Assembly (NCBI RefSeq): GCF_007751715.1
Contig: NZ_CP036292.1
Location: 6,765,339-6,829,338, forward strand
Direction: 5' to 3'
DNA: 64,000 nt
Source: Rosistilla oblonga
GTDB lineage: Bacteria > Planctomycetota > Planctomycetia > Pirellulales > Pirellulaceae
The position numbers were made by a program, and so were the translations under genes. Below the pieces are notes generated by a model. It did not search any database. It had not been told where the DNA came from and saw nothing but the letters and a program-made list of their open reading frames with translations. Position 1 is the first letter of the stretch. The number at the start of each line of letters is the position of its first letter. This document shows positions 1 through 7,785 of this stretch, one piece after another.

Positions 1-1031
1 GCCTGCTCTTCCAGCAATCGCATCTGCAGTCGCCGGGCGGCAAATCCAACGCCTTTGTATCCGCTGATCAGTCCCGACCGCTTAGCCTGGCCATCGGGCT
101 GCGACATCCAGAACTCCAGCGAACGCCGGTAAGCCGCCATGCTCTCTTCGGGCCGCTCCATCCGCTGGAAACAGAGCCCCTGATAATCGAGCGCCACCGG
201 ATGGAAGTTGGCTCCGCGGGTCAACGGCTCGATCCGCCGCAGCGCTTCGTCGTGGCGTTCCAATTGGACCAGCGTCGTGATCTGCTGGGCAATCTCGCCA
301 AGCGACGTCGGCTCCGTCGCGGTTGCCAGTTGATCGATCAATTGAGTTCGCCGCTGTTGCAACTGCGGCAGCAGAGTGACAAGCGGAGTCCCGTCGATCG
401 TTTGCGTTGGTGCCAGCTGACTCAATTGATCCGCTTGCCGCGCGGCCAACGCAATCCGCTGGTTCTGCAGCGATTCGGTCAACGCTTTCTGTAAGTCGGC
501 GGCGACCGCGTGCGCGTAAACTGCGGGAACCAAGATCCACAGCCCCGCAAAGATCGTCCGGCGCGGCCACGCCGATAGGACGCGTTCGATATCTCCGTCG
601 GGCGATAGTGGCTGCTCGCGGTCGCGACGGCCGCCAGCAAGATGAGCGACCAGATTCGCAAAACCAACCGAACCGCTGGCCACACACAAACCGATCGCTC
701 CTCGAATCGCAACGAGACTCCACTCGCTGATCTCACCGCTGGGCAGGGTACTGGCGGCCCAAACCATCAGTGCGACGACGATCCCCCAGCCGCAGAACAT
801 CGCCGCGGCGCTGATCCCCAGCGAAGCAGAACGCCCGCGGCGCAGTAGTTCCAGCGCCAACGGAAGACTCAAAAACAGAGTGCACACCAAGACGTCGATT
901 CGAGCAAAAACGAGGATCGCATCGCCGGCTGGCGTCCGCCATTGCAACAGCAGACCGACCGACGAGGCGACCGCGAGCAACGCGACCGCGTGGGGGAGTA
1001 ACATTCTTGCGACAGGTTGAACCGGCGACAT
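1..1031 (-). CDS. Polytopic membrane protein with TPR-like C-terminal part (partial, 3' end outside window)
   Basis: An uninterrupted reading frame of 343 codons runs from an ATG at 1031 to the left edge without a stop. The N-terminal half is hydrophobic, with about five membrane segments (roughly residues 10-30, 38-62, 70-92, 104-130 and 158-178). The following ~165 residues are soluble and Gln/Leu-rich. They contain a tetratricopeptide-like helix pair (ALDYQGLCFQRME, then AAYRRSLEF, near residues 285-310). The start codon overlaps the stop of the upstream membrane gene (TGATG), so the two are translationally coupled and lie in the operon that begins with the cytochrome c gene or earlier. 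I recognise no named family. The arrangement suggests a membrane-anchored scaffold or assembly factor, but that is inference. Confidence 0.8.
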   Translation of the reverse strand, partial: MSPVQPVARMLLPHAVALLAVASSVGLLLQWRTPAGDAILVFARIDVLVCTLFLSLPLALELLRRGRSASLGISAAAMFCGWGIVVALMVWAASTLPSGEISEWSLVAIRGAIGLCVASGSVGFANLVAHLAGGRRDREQPLSPDGDIERVLSAWPRRTIFAGLWILVPAVYAHAVAADLQKALTESLQNQRIALAARQADQLSQLAPTQTIDGTPLVTLLPQLQQRRTQLIDQLATATEPTSLGEIAQQITTLVQLERHDEALRRIEPLTRGANFHPVALDYQGLCFQRMERPEESMAAYRRSLEFWMSQPDGQAKRSGLISGYKGVGFAARRLQMRLLEEQ

Positions 1032-2098
1032 CATGCAGCCTCCACCGCCAGGTCCGCGCGGGATCGTTTGGGTGACTTCCAGATCAACCCGTCGAAACAA
1101 TAGTGCCAAAAGGCAACGATCATGTTGACCAACAACCAGACCTCAAAGTAACCGCGTGACAACAGGTAATTGCCCACGCCGATCAGCACTACAAACGCGA
1201 CCAAGAACAGCATCCACATCCCGGCCAGATAGGCGAACACGCCAGGCTGGGCATCGCCAGCACTCGCGGGTTTGCCGCGTGATTGCTGCACACTCCAAGT
1301 GACGATCGCCAGGTATTCCAGCGAATGGAATATCGCCGACGCCAAGGCGAGGCGGAGAACCAATTGACTGTCTTGCAGATGGCTGGCGTACAACATCGCG
1401 GTGAACAGCCCCATCATGCTGGCCAGATAGGCAAAGCTGGCGATGCCTGAAGCGGCTAGCGAACGCATCTGGAACAACTGTCGCAGCACGAAGTAGAGCG
1501 GGATGCCGGCGACGATCAGATCCAGCGGCGCGAAGGCATCCGATCCGGGAAAGGGTCCCTCGGTCCATCCCCAACCGGCCACACGAGCGATCACATACAA
1601 CACGAATCCACGAAACAACGCCTTCTCGCCCCACGACGCTCCGTTATCGCGATGCTGCGGTTGTCGACGCTGATAGATGCGATAGATGCCGTGATGTTGA
1701 GACGAAAAGTGCCAGGCGTTCCAGATGTAATCGATCACGCCCAGACACAACAGCGTGCCGGTTCCGAATCGCAGACACAAGCAACCGGCAACGATCGCTA
1801 GCGCCAGGCCAATAAAGAGCCCTCGCCGGTCGGCGGTCTTCTTTTTGTCTAGCCCCACGAGAACCAACGTGATCCATCGATGCGGCGTGGTGATAAAGTA
1901 GATCTGCCAAAACGTGAGGCTCTGATGCGTCGTCGCGCCGCCGAAACCATCGATAAACAGGATCAACGGCCAGCAGATGTTGGCGATGAACAGCAGATCG
2001 ATGAGCGGCGAGAACAGGAAACCGCTGGCCTGATCCCGCGCCGCGGGAACTGCTGCGACTCGCGATCGCACTGACATCGGGGAAAGTTCGGCGCTCAA
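1031..2098 (-). CDS. Polytopic membrane protein of unknown function
   Basis: A 355-residue protein with about eight predicted membrane helices, beginning near residue 30 (PLIDLLFIANICWPLILFI). It has a His/Trp-rich centre (YIWNAWHFSSQHHGIYRIY, residues ~145-163) that could bind haem or metal. The start is uncertain. A TTG at 2098 overlaps the cytochrome stop and has a GGTGAAG sequence just upstream, while an ATG lies at 2077. It is sandwiched between a multihaem cytochrome gene and another membrane gene, with overlapping ends on both sides. I infer a redox-linked membrane complex, but no family was recognised. Confidence 0.8.
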   Translation of the reverse strand: MSAELSPMSVRSRVAAVPAARDQASGFLFSPLIDLLFIANICWPLILFIDGFGGATTHQSLTFWQIYFITTPHRWITLVLVGLDKKKTADRRGLFIGLALAIVAGCLCLRFGTGTLLCLGVIDYIWNAWHFSSQHHGIYRIYQRRQPQHRDNGASWGEKALFRGFVLYVIARVAGWGWTEGPFPGSDAFAPLDLIVAGIPLYFVLRQLFQMRSLAASGIASFAYLASMMGLFTAMLYASHLQDSQLVLRLALASAIFHSLEYLAIVTWSVQQSRGKPASAGDAQPGVFAYLAGMWMLFLVAFVVLIGVGNYLLSRGYFEVWLLVNMIVAFWHYCFDGLIWKSPKRSRADLAVEAA

Positions 2099-3363
2099 GG
2101 CTTCACCTGCGGCGTGGAGTGTTTTGGTGCGAGAGCCTCGTGAATTCGGATCTCGTGATCATGGAACGCGATCCCCGCCGTCCATTCGGTGGCCGGCATA
2201 TGACAATCGATGCAATCGCCTTGAGGACTGGCGGTGCACAATGAATCATGTCCCGATTGATGGCACTGTTGGCATTGCTGGATGTAGACGGTGCGGTCGT
2301 GCGAGACGGTGTCGTGAGGATCGTGACAGGTCGAACAGGTTAGCTTGTCGGGCGATTCGAGATAACAGCGACTGCGTTTTAAACCATACGGCTGAAAGCG
2401 AACCAGTTCGTGCGGCTGTGCCGTCGGCGAGACCGAACTCTCGTCGCGATGACACTGGGCACAGGCATCGATATAAGCTTCGGCAGATGCATACTGGACC
2501 AACGGTTTGGATTCTTCACCGCGTCCCTGATGCGCGAGCAGTGCGTGCTGCTTCCGCGGCCCGTGGCAGCGTTCGCAACCGACATTGGCGACATACAGAT
2601 CGTTTTGGATCGGCAGCTGAGCCGGCGGGCCGACGGTCGTGTGACAACCAAGGCAGCTGCGAACATCACCGGCGTCCATCGGCCGACCGTAACACTGCAG
2701 CGATTTGGCTTCGTATTGATCGAACTTTTCATGTTCGGGTGTCAGCCCGATCCCGTCTCGATTGGCAAGGAACGACCAGCGCATCTCGACGCCGCGCTGA
2801 GCGTGTTGGTCGACGAAGATCGGCGTCTGCGCGTGCGTGCCCGAACCGAGCAGCCAGGTGACCGGCAGCGCTGGCAGCCCGGGATCGTCGACGTCGCGAA
2901 CCATAAAGCGATTGCTGTGCGAAGTGAACTCAAACGTTTGCGGTCGCCGCGAGTCGGGGTAGGGCTGGCCTGCCAGCAGTTCGGATGCGAAGTCCGAATC
3001 GAGCATAGCGACTGCGGTCCGTGAGTGCCCCGAGCGCCGCTGCGCCGCTGCTTGCTTGGGATGACAACTGGCACACGCCGCATCGCCGGCGAAATGCTGG
3101 TCGATCATTCGCTTCCAGGCGGCCGCTTGCGGAGATTCCGGCGATGAACCGGGTGTCGACGCGGCCGCCGACGCGTCGGCGGACTCAACGGACGGAAGCG
3201 GTCTGATCGCATCGGCAACCAAAATGGCGACGACGCCAAACGCCAACAAGATTCCGATCGCCGCAGCGGCCGGAATCTTGGTCGTCGGACGAATTCGCGG
3301 CGAGGCGTTTTCACCCGCCGCTGCAACCATCCGCTTCTTTGGACTAACTTTTTCGCGTTTCAA
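2095..3363 (-). CDS. Multihaem cytochrome c family protein (seven CXXCH motifs)
   Basis: This 422-residue protein has one N-terminal membrane anchor (residues ~31-52), followed by an extracytoplasmic domain with seven haem c motifs: CASCH, CLGCH, CERCH, CAQCH, CSTCH, CQQCH and CIDCH. The last is followed by MPATEW, as in cytochrome c554/NrfB-like and doubled-CXXCH proteins. It should carry electrons in the periplasm, but donor and acceptor cannot be read from sequence. The called start is a TTG at 3363, only 3 nt after the lipoprotein stop. An ATG at 3330, preceded by AAGAAG, is an equally good start and would still include the anchor. The downstream membrane gene overlaps its stop, so the three genes 3363-1 form a unit. 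Confidence 0.9.
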   Translation of the reverse strand: MKREKVSPKKRMVAAAGENASPRIRPTTKIPAAAAIGILLAFGVVAILVADAIRPLPSVESADASAAASTPGSSPESPQAAAWKRMIDQHFAGDAACASCHPKQAAAQRRSGHSRTAVAMLDSDFASELLAGQPYPDSRRPQTFEFTSHSNRFMVRDVDDPGLPALPVTWLLGSGTHAQTPIFVDQHAQRGVEMRWSFLANRDGIGLTPEHEKFDQYEAKSLQCYGRPMDAGDVRSCLGCHTTVGPPAQLPIQNDLYVANVGCERCHGPRKQHALLAHQGRGEESKPLVQYASAEAYIDACAQCHRDESSVSPTAQPHELVRFQPYGLKRSRCYLESPDKLTCSTCHDPHDTVSHDRTVYIQQCQQCHQSGHDSLCTASPQGDCIDCHMPATEWTAGIAFHDHEIRIHEALAPKHSTPQVKP

Positions 3364-3366
3364 CGA

Positions 3367-3777
3367 CTAGCCCAACGGTGCGTCTTTGATCTTCCAAGTG
3401 TCGCCATTTCGCTGCAATGTCCAGACCTGTTCGGTCTCGGTTGCATCGGAAGGCTTTTTGCTGCCACCATCTTTTCCGGTTGTGCTGTAGACACCGCCGA
3501 AAATTTTGACTGGCACGGTTGCGCTGTCACCGTCAACTGTCGCATCGCCGACAACTTGGAAGCCACGCGCTCCGTAGTCTTTGCGATTTTCGGGAGCAGC
3601 CCCGGCGACAAATGCTTTGGCAAAGCTTGCTTCATCGCCCGCGGCGTCGCCCAAGCCTTCGACTTGAGCATTCAGGTTTTGAGCATCGGTCACTTGGACC
3701 GGATCGGTTGAACCACAGCCGATCAGGACGGGAGCGACCAACAGAGCAACGATAAACAATTGGCTAACGTTTTTCAT
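3367..3777 (-). CDS. Small lipoprotein paired with DUF1559 protein
   Basis: A 136-residue secreted lipoprotein. The ATG at 3777 is chosen because it begins a classical signal peptide (MKNVSQLFIVALLVAPVLIGC) with a lipobox ending at Cys21; a longer upstream reading frame lacks such a start. The mature part is small and polar, with a conserved-looking tail (VWTLQRNGDTWKIKDAPL) typical of small planctomycete lipoproteins that follow DUF1559 genes. It sits 158 nt downstream of the DUF1559 gene on the same strand and 3 nt upstream of the cytochrome start. Function is unknown. Confidence 0.85.
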   Translation of the reverse strand: MKNVSQLFIVALLVAPVLIGCGSTDPVQVTDAQNLNAQVEGLGDAAGDEASFAKAFVAGAAPENRKDYGARGFQVVGDATVDGDSATVPVKIFGGVYSTTGKDGGSKKPSDATETEQVWTLQRNGDTWKIKDAPLG

Positions 3778-3935
3778 GGACCTAAAAGTGTTTAAGGGAG
3801 TTTGAGTTTTTTGGGGGGAGGATTCATTGGGCGACAACACACAACAGCGACGCGGGCGATCGTTGCCTCGCGACCGAGGTCGGCTGCTGGAATTCCAACA
3901 GCTCGCCCCGTGTGTCGTCATCGTTTCGTTGCGGA

Positions 3936-5039
3936 TTATTCCGCGACGACTTCGCCGTTTTGGGCGGTATTCAACGGACGCCAGACGGCGACGTTGTCGA
4001 TCGTTTCGGAGAAGAATCGGACCGAACCATCGGCCATCGCCGTGTTGACGCCTCCGGGATGGAAGCTTCTCGCGGCGGCATAGACGTTTTCGGTGTCGCG
4101 TTCTTCGATACATGCCAACAGCGGAAAGCGGTCGTCGGGAATCGCTTCATCGCACGCGGCGATCACGTCCCGTTCGCGCGAGTTGGGATTCAGGAAGGCA
4201 CTAAAAATCGTGGCTCCCATCGCTGGCGACATCCAAACGCCGCGGATGTCGGTGCTGGAGGTTCCCGTCAGCCCGTCGCTGCCGATGATCTCGCTCAACG
4301 CCACGGTGTTGCTCAAGCCATCGATCAAGTCCTGGCTGCCCATTCCCTTGGAGTGCTGGTAGCGATCGGCTTTGGAAACAACGGGAGTGTTAAACTTTTC
4401 CTGTGTCGTGTAATAGGTTCCAAATGCACCGCGAGTGGCACTGCTCTCCCAAGAGAGCATGTTGCCCGATCCCCAACTGGCGGCATAGTTGCTCCCTTTG
4501 GCCAGAGCTTCGAGGCCGTAGCCGCCGTCGCTGAATTGCTTGGAGAGCGTCACAGCCGATGGGCATCGCGAAAACGCAGGCAACTGTTCACGTCCAAAAT
4601 GGTTTGGATCCATCGATTCGCAGTGGTCGCATGGATTCTGAGTTCCGGTCGGCCGGGCGGCTTCACATTCTTCCACCAGCTCCCATAGACCGGGTTGTTC
4701 GACGTATGGCAGCAGCATCGCCAACCAGTGCCAGCCCATCTCGTTTTGGCCGTGTTGCCATCCGCCTGTTTTATAGCGATTGGCCGATTCGTCGTAGTTG
4801 ACCCAACCTGGCGGCAGCGTGCCGTAGGTATCCATGTGGTTGTGCAACGCCAACCCCAGTTGCTTCATGTTGTTCTGGCACTGCATCCGCCGAGCCGCTT
4901 CGCGAGCCGCTTGGACGGCGGGCAGCAACAGCCCGACGAGGATGCCGATGATCGCGATCACGACCAGCAGTTCCACCAAGGTAAAACCAAGACGCTTGTG
5001 ACTTCTGGAAGCCGAAGCTTTCTGTTGAAATCGATCCAC
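3936..5039 (-). CDS. DUF1559 domain-containing protein (pseudopilin-type N-terminus)
   Basis: A 367-residue protein that starts with a type IV prepilin-like segment ([20 protein letters not shown], residues ~19-38), followed by the [16 protein letters not shown] helix and the DUF1559 body. The C-terminus holds the H-x9-DG motif (FHPGGVNTAMADGSVRFF). The start is a GTG at 5039 with an AGGAG box about 10 nt upstream. DUF1559 proteins are hugely expanded in planctomycetes and are thought to be processed like pseudopilins and exposed at the cell surface. The role of this copy is unknown. It is followed by a lipoprotein gene, as is the second DUF1559 gene at 40257. Confidence 0.95.
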   Translation of the reverse strand: MDRFQQKASASRSHKRLGFTLVELLVVIAIIGILVGLLLPAVQAAREAARRMQCQNNMKQLGLALHNHMDTYGTLPPGWVNYDESANRYKTGGWQHGQNEMGWHWLAMLLPYVEQPGLWELVEECEAARPTGTQNPCDHCESMDPNHFGREQLPAFSRCPSAVTLSKQFSDGGYGLEALAKGSNYAASWGSGNMLSWESSATRGAFGTYYTTQEKFNTPVVSKADRYQHSKGMGSQDLIDGLSNTVALSEIIGSDGLTGTSSTDIRGVWMSPAMGATIFSAFLNPNSRERDVIAACDEAIPDDRFPLLACIEERDTENVYAAARSFHPGGVNTAMADGSVRFFSETIDNVAVWRPLNTAQNGEVVAE

Positions 5040-5422
5040 AGTAAAGATGCTCCTGTTATGAGTTCGGATGAAAGGAAGTCGGCGCCCTAAGAAGGGTGGA
5101 CAGCGCAGAAAAACGCAACAAACGTTGCGAGTGACTTCTTTCGACAGGAGCAGGCTAGAGGAAGATTGTGATGCTTACGTTGCGTTTATATTAAGAACGG
5201 GTTAACCGAAAACAGAGAGAGGCCAACAACCACGCAACGGAAGAATCGAGCGCATTCGCATCGACTTACACAAAGCTACCGGACGTTAACGCCGGTTGCA
5301 CCGCAAGAAATTTCAAATAATTTTCCCGAGAGTCGACGCTGTCAGTCGCCAAAACCACCCCTTCGGAACGCACCAGCGCCCCCAAGGTTGCTTCTGTTGG
5401 AGAGTTTCCGGGAGCCTACGGA
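5040..5422. other. Intergenic region upstream of the DUF1559 gene
   Basis: This 383-nt stretch has no convincing gene. It must contain the promoter for the minus-strand DUF1559 operon. An AT-rich patch around 5180-5200 reads TATAAA on the minus strand and could be a -10 box, but no good -35 was found. A short palindrome (CGCAAC-AAAC-GTTGCG) lies at 5114-5129. The 3' end of the HtrA gene abuts the right border. Confidence 0.4.
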
Positions 5423-6514
5423 CTAGGGACGCGCGGTGACGGTCAACGTCGTCTGATACTGCTTCCCCTCGCGCAGTAGCACCACAGCCACCTCTTGGCC
5501 GATAGGGGTCAGACCAACCTGATTGACTAGGTGATCATCGTCTTCGATTTCGACGCCGTTAAACATCTGGATCAGGTCGTCGCGTTGCAAGTGAGCTTCC
5601 GAGGCGGGGGAATTGGGCGTAACCTTCTTCACCAAAGCACCTCGCGGACGCCGAACGCCCAACCGACTGGCTGTCTCGGGGCCGAAGTCGGGATCCAGCG
5701 AAACCCCTAGATACGATCGCTGCAATTTGCCAACGGCGGCAAGCTGGCGAGCCACCAGCATGACCATGTTGATCGGGATCGCAAACCCGATCCCCTCGCT
5801 GCCGCCGCTGCTGCTGGCGATCGCTGTATTGAGCCCGATCACTTCGCCACGCAGATTCAACAGCGGGCCGCCGCTGTTTCCTGGGTTGATCGCCGCATCG
5901 GTTTGGAAAAAGTCCTGCAGCTCGATCCGCTCTTCCCCCAAAGTCAGGTCGCGACGCCCCTTGGCACTGATGATGCCAAAGGTGACCGAGTGGCTGAGGC
6001 CGAAGGGGCTGCCGATCGCCAGCACAAAGTCGCCGATATCGACAAGGTCGCTGTCGCCCAGTTGAGCGGCTTGCAGGTCTTCGCCGCGAATCTCCATGAT
6101 CGCCACGTCGGTGCTCGGATCGCTGACGATCTTCAATGGATGCAGTTCGCGAGCATCGCTCAATCGAATCGTGACCTGCGACTCCTTCGCGCCAAAGACG
6201 ACGTGCCGATTGGTGACGACATAATGGCGACCGTCGATGACCACGATCGCCCCCGAACCCGCCTCGTCGAACTCTTCGCTGCGGCCTCGCTTGGTTTCCG
6301 TCTTGCGAGCCTCGAGATGGACAACGCAGGGTTTTGCGTCGCGAGCCACATGTTTTACGACGCGGCTCATGCTCTGCAGGACCGCAATTTCAGCGGGGAT
6401 ATCGATCTCGGGGCGATCGTTCACCAAGCTGGCTGGCTTCAATTGCGCGAATGTCGACGACGTCAGGCCGCACGCGATTGCCAGGGCCATGATCGATCTC
6501 GAAAAGTTCATCAT
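5423..6514 (-). CDS. HtrA/DegP-like S1C serine protease with one PDZ domain
   Basis: A 363-residue periplasmic protease. The ATG at 6514 is chosen because it begins a signal peptide (MMNFSRSIMALAIACGLTSS). The longer frame upstream has no secretory start. The trypsin-like domain shows the full triad: His104 (TNRHVV), Asp136 (STDVAIM) and Ser214 (NPGNSGGPL). A single PDZ domain covers residues ~255-360, with its typical end (TPIGQEVAVVLLREGK). It probably degrades or refolds misfolded envelope proteins. One PDZ rather than two makes it DegS/HtrA-like rather than DegP-like. It lies downstream of the dksA-like gene but is separated from it by a terminator, so it has its own promoter. Confidence 0.93.
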   Translation of the reverse strand: MMNFSRSIMALAIACGLTSSTFAQLKPASLVNDRPEIDIPAEIAVLQSMSRVVKHVARDAKPCVVHLEARKTETKRGRSEEFDEAGSGAIVVIDGRHYVVTNRHVVFGAKESQVTIRLSDARELHPLKIVSDPSTDVAIMEIRGEDLQAAQLGDSDLVDIGDFVLAIGSPFGLSHSVTFGIISAKGRRDLTLGEERIELQDFFQTDAAINPGNSGGPLLNLRGEVIGLNTAIASSSGGSEGIGFAIPINMVMLVARQLAAVGKLQRSYLGVSLDPDFGPETASRLGVRRPRGALVKKVTPNSPASEAHLQRDDLIQMFNGVEIEDDDHLVNQVGLTPIGQEVAVVLLREGKQYQTTLTVTARP

Positions 6515-6650
6515 TCTGTTAGTCCCGAAACGCGGATACGCCGTTGGCCGAAAAAAGATCGCCTGCTGCACTGAACATCGGTATTGTGAGTGGGCCGACT
6601 TAGCCGCCGTCGGTTCAACGTGGCTGACACCTACCATCGACACAACACAA

Positions 6651-6688
6651 AAAAAGCGAAGCGTTTTCCGGACTGGAAACGCTTCGCT
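6651..6688 (-). terminator. Rho-independent terminator after the DksA-like gene
   Basis: A perfect 12-bp inverted repeat (AGCGAAGCGTTT at 6655-6666, AAACGCTTCGCT at 6677-6688) with a 10-nt loop. On the minus strand it is followed by a run of T (AAAAA on the plus strand at 6651-6655 and further A's to the left). It lies about 110 nt after the stop of the DksA-like gene and upstream of htrA, so it ends the dksA-like transcript. Confidence 0.9.
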
Positions 6689-6800
6689 ATCAATGATAAT
6701 TCATGCCGCACAGGCAACTAAGCTAGCCGACGCCCCACCGGAGGCGATCACCTAAGCCACGCGAGCGTTTGACCTAGGAATCGCCGACGACCACAGCGCG

Positions 6801-7199
6801 TTAGACGCTATCGACTTCCGATCGGTCCCACGACCAACCACCACCAACGTCTGTTCCTTCGCTCTTCCGCTTACATTCGATGCATTCGGTGGCGTAGGGG
6901 ACAATCTGCAACCGGGCGACGGGGATGACTTTGCCACAACCGTCGCAACTGCCATACGAACCGTCTCGCATCCGCAGCAGGGCATCATCGATCTGGCCCA
7001 GTTCGCGGCTCTCGACCTCAGCCAATTGACTGCTCAGTTCGTCGCGGGCTGTGTCAGAGGCGGCGTCGAGAACGTCGCCATGGCTTTGCTCCCGCAATTC
7101 GTTGAGTGAACTCAGGTCGCCCGCCAGAACTCGACGCAATGCATCCCGCCGTCGAACGAGCAATTGTCGCAACTTCAAGATAGCTTGTGTACGTGCCAT
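6801..7199 (-). CDS. DksA/TraR-family C4 zinc-finger protein
   Basis: A 132-residue protein with an N-terminal helical part (residues 1-75, likely a coiled-coil hairpin) and a C-terminal C4 zinc finger (CDGCG followed 17 residues later by CIEC, residues ~92-116). This is the layout of DksA/TraR proteins, which bind the RNA polymerase secondary channel and modulate transcription, often with ppGpp. The acidic tip motif of E. coli DksA (DxxDxA) is not obvious. It is monocistronic, with its own terminator at 6651-6688. The start is an ATG at 7199. Confidence 0.88.
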   Translation of the reverse strand: MARTQAILKLRQLLVRRRDALRRVLAGDLSSLNELREQSHGDVLDAASDTARDELSSQLAEVESRELGQIDDALLRMRDGSYGSCDGCGKVIPVARLQIVPYATECIECKRKSEGTDVGGGWSWDRSEVDSV

Positions 7200-7785
7200 A
7201 TCTCTAACAGCCTCAATTCATTGATGGTTAATCTTGGATTGCCCACAGCCGTCTCGATTCCCAATGTCGATGACCGCAGTGCTGCTGCAGCTTTTGTCAG
7301 GCCTGCCCGACGGATCAGACAGCATTCGGCGGGCTTAGGTTCCTATATAAGGTCCGGTGAATTTCCCGCAGGCAATCTAAACTATAGTGCGCATTCCGAA
7401 TTTGAAGCGGCGAGGAAACGAAATTCCTCGTTGTTCACGCCGCCTGGCAATTCGCAAGTCGTTCACTGGATGACACTTGCGATCGCGATCGGGCGACCAT
7501 GAAGGTTCCCGATCGAGCGGTTTTTGCATAGGACAGTTTGAATTCCTTGCTATCACCTTCCCCACCATAGCGGTATCTAGCACCAGAACTCCCGATCGGT
7601 CCCCCAATCCCCTCGATTGTGGAAATGCTAGCTCGACTAATCGGAGTTTTTAGACCAAATGGAGCTTGAGAAATCCAAGGAAAGTCGGATCGATCTGGTT
7701 TGGAGGAATGTGCGAGCGTTATCGTTCCGATAGAAGAGATGACGGGATAATCCCCCATTGAAGGAATCAATCGGAAGGCAACGAC
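7200..7785. other. Divergent intergenic region between the DksA-like and FHA genes
   Basis: A 586-nt stretch without a credible gene; the short frames in it lack family resemblance and ribosome sites. AT-rich patches (TATATAAGG near 7343 and CTATAGT near 7381) are possible -10 elements for the plus strand, but no matching -35 boxes are clear. It presumably carries the promoters of both flanking genes. Confidence 0.4.
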
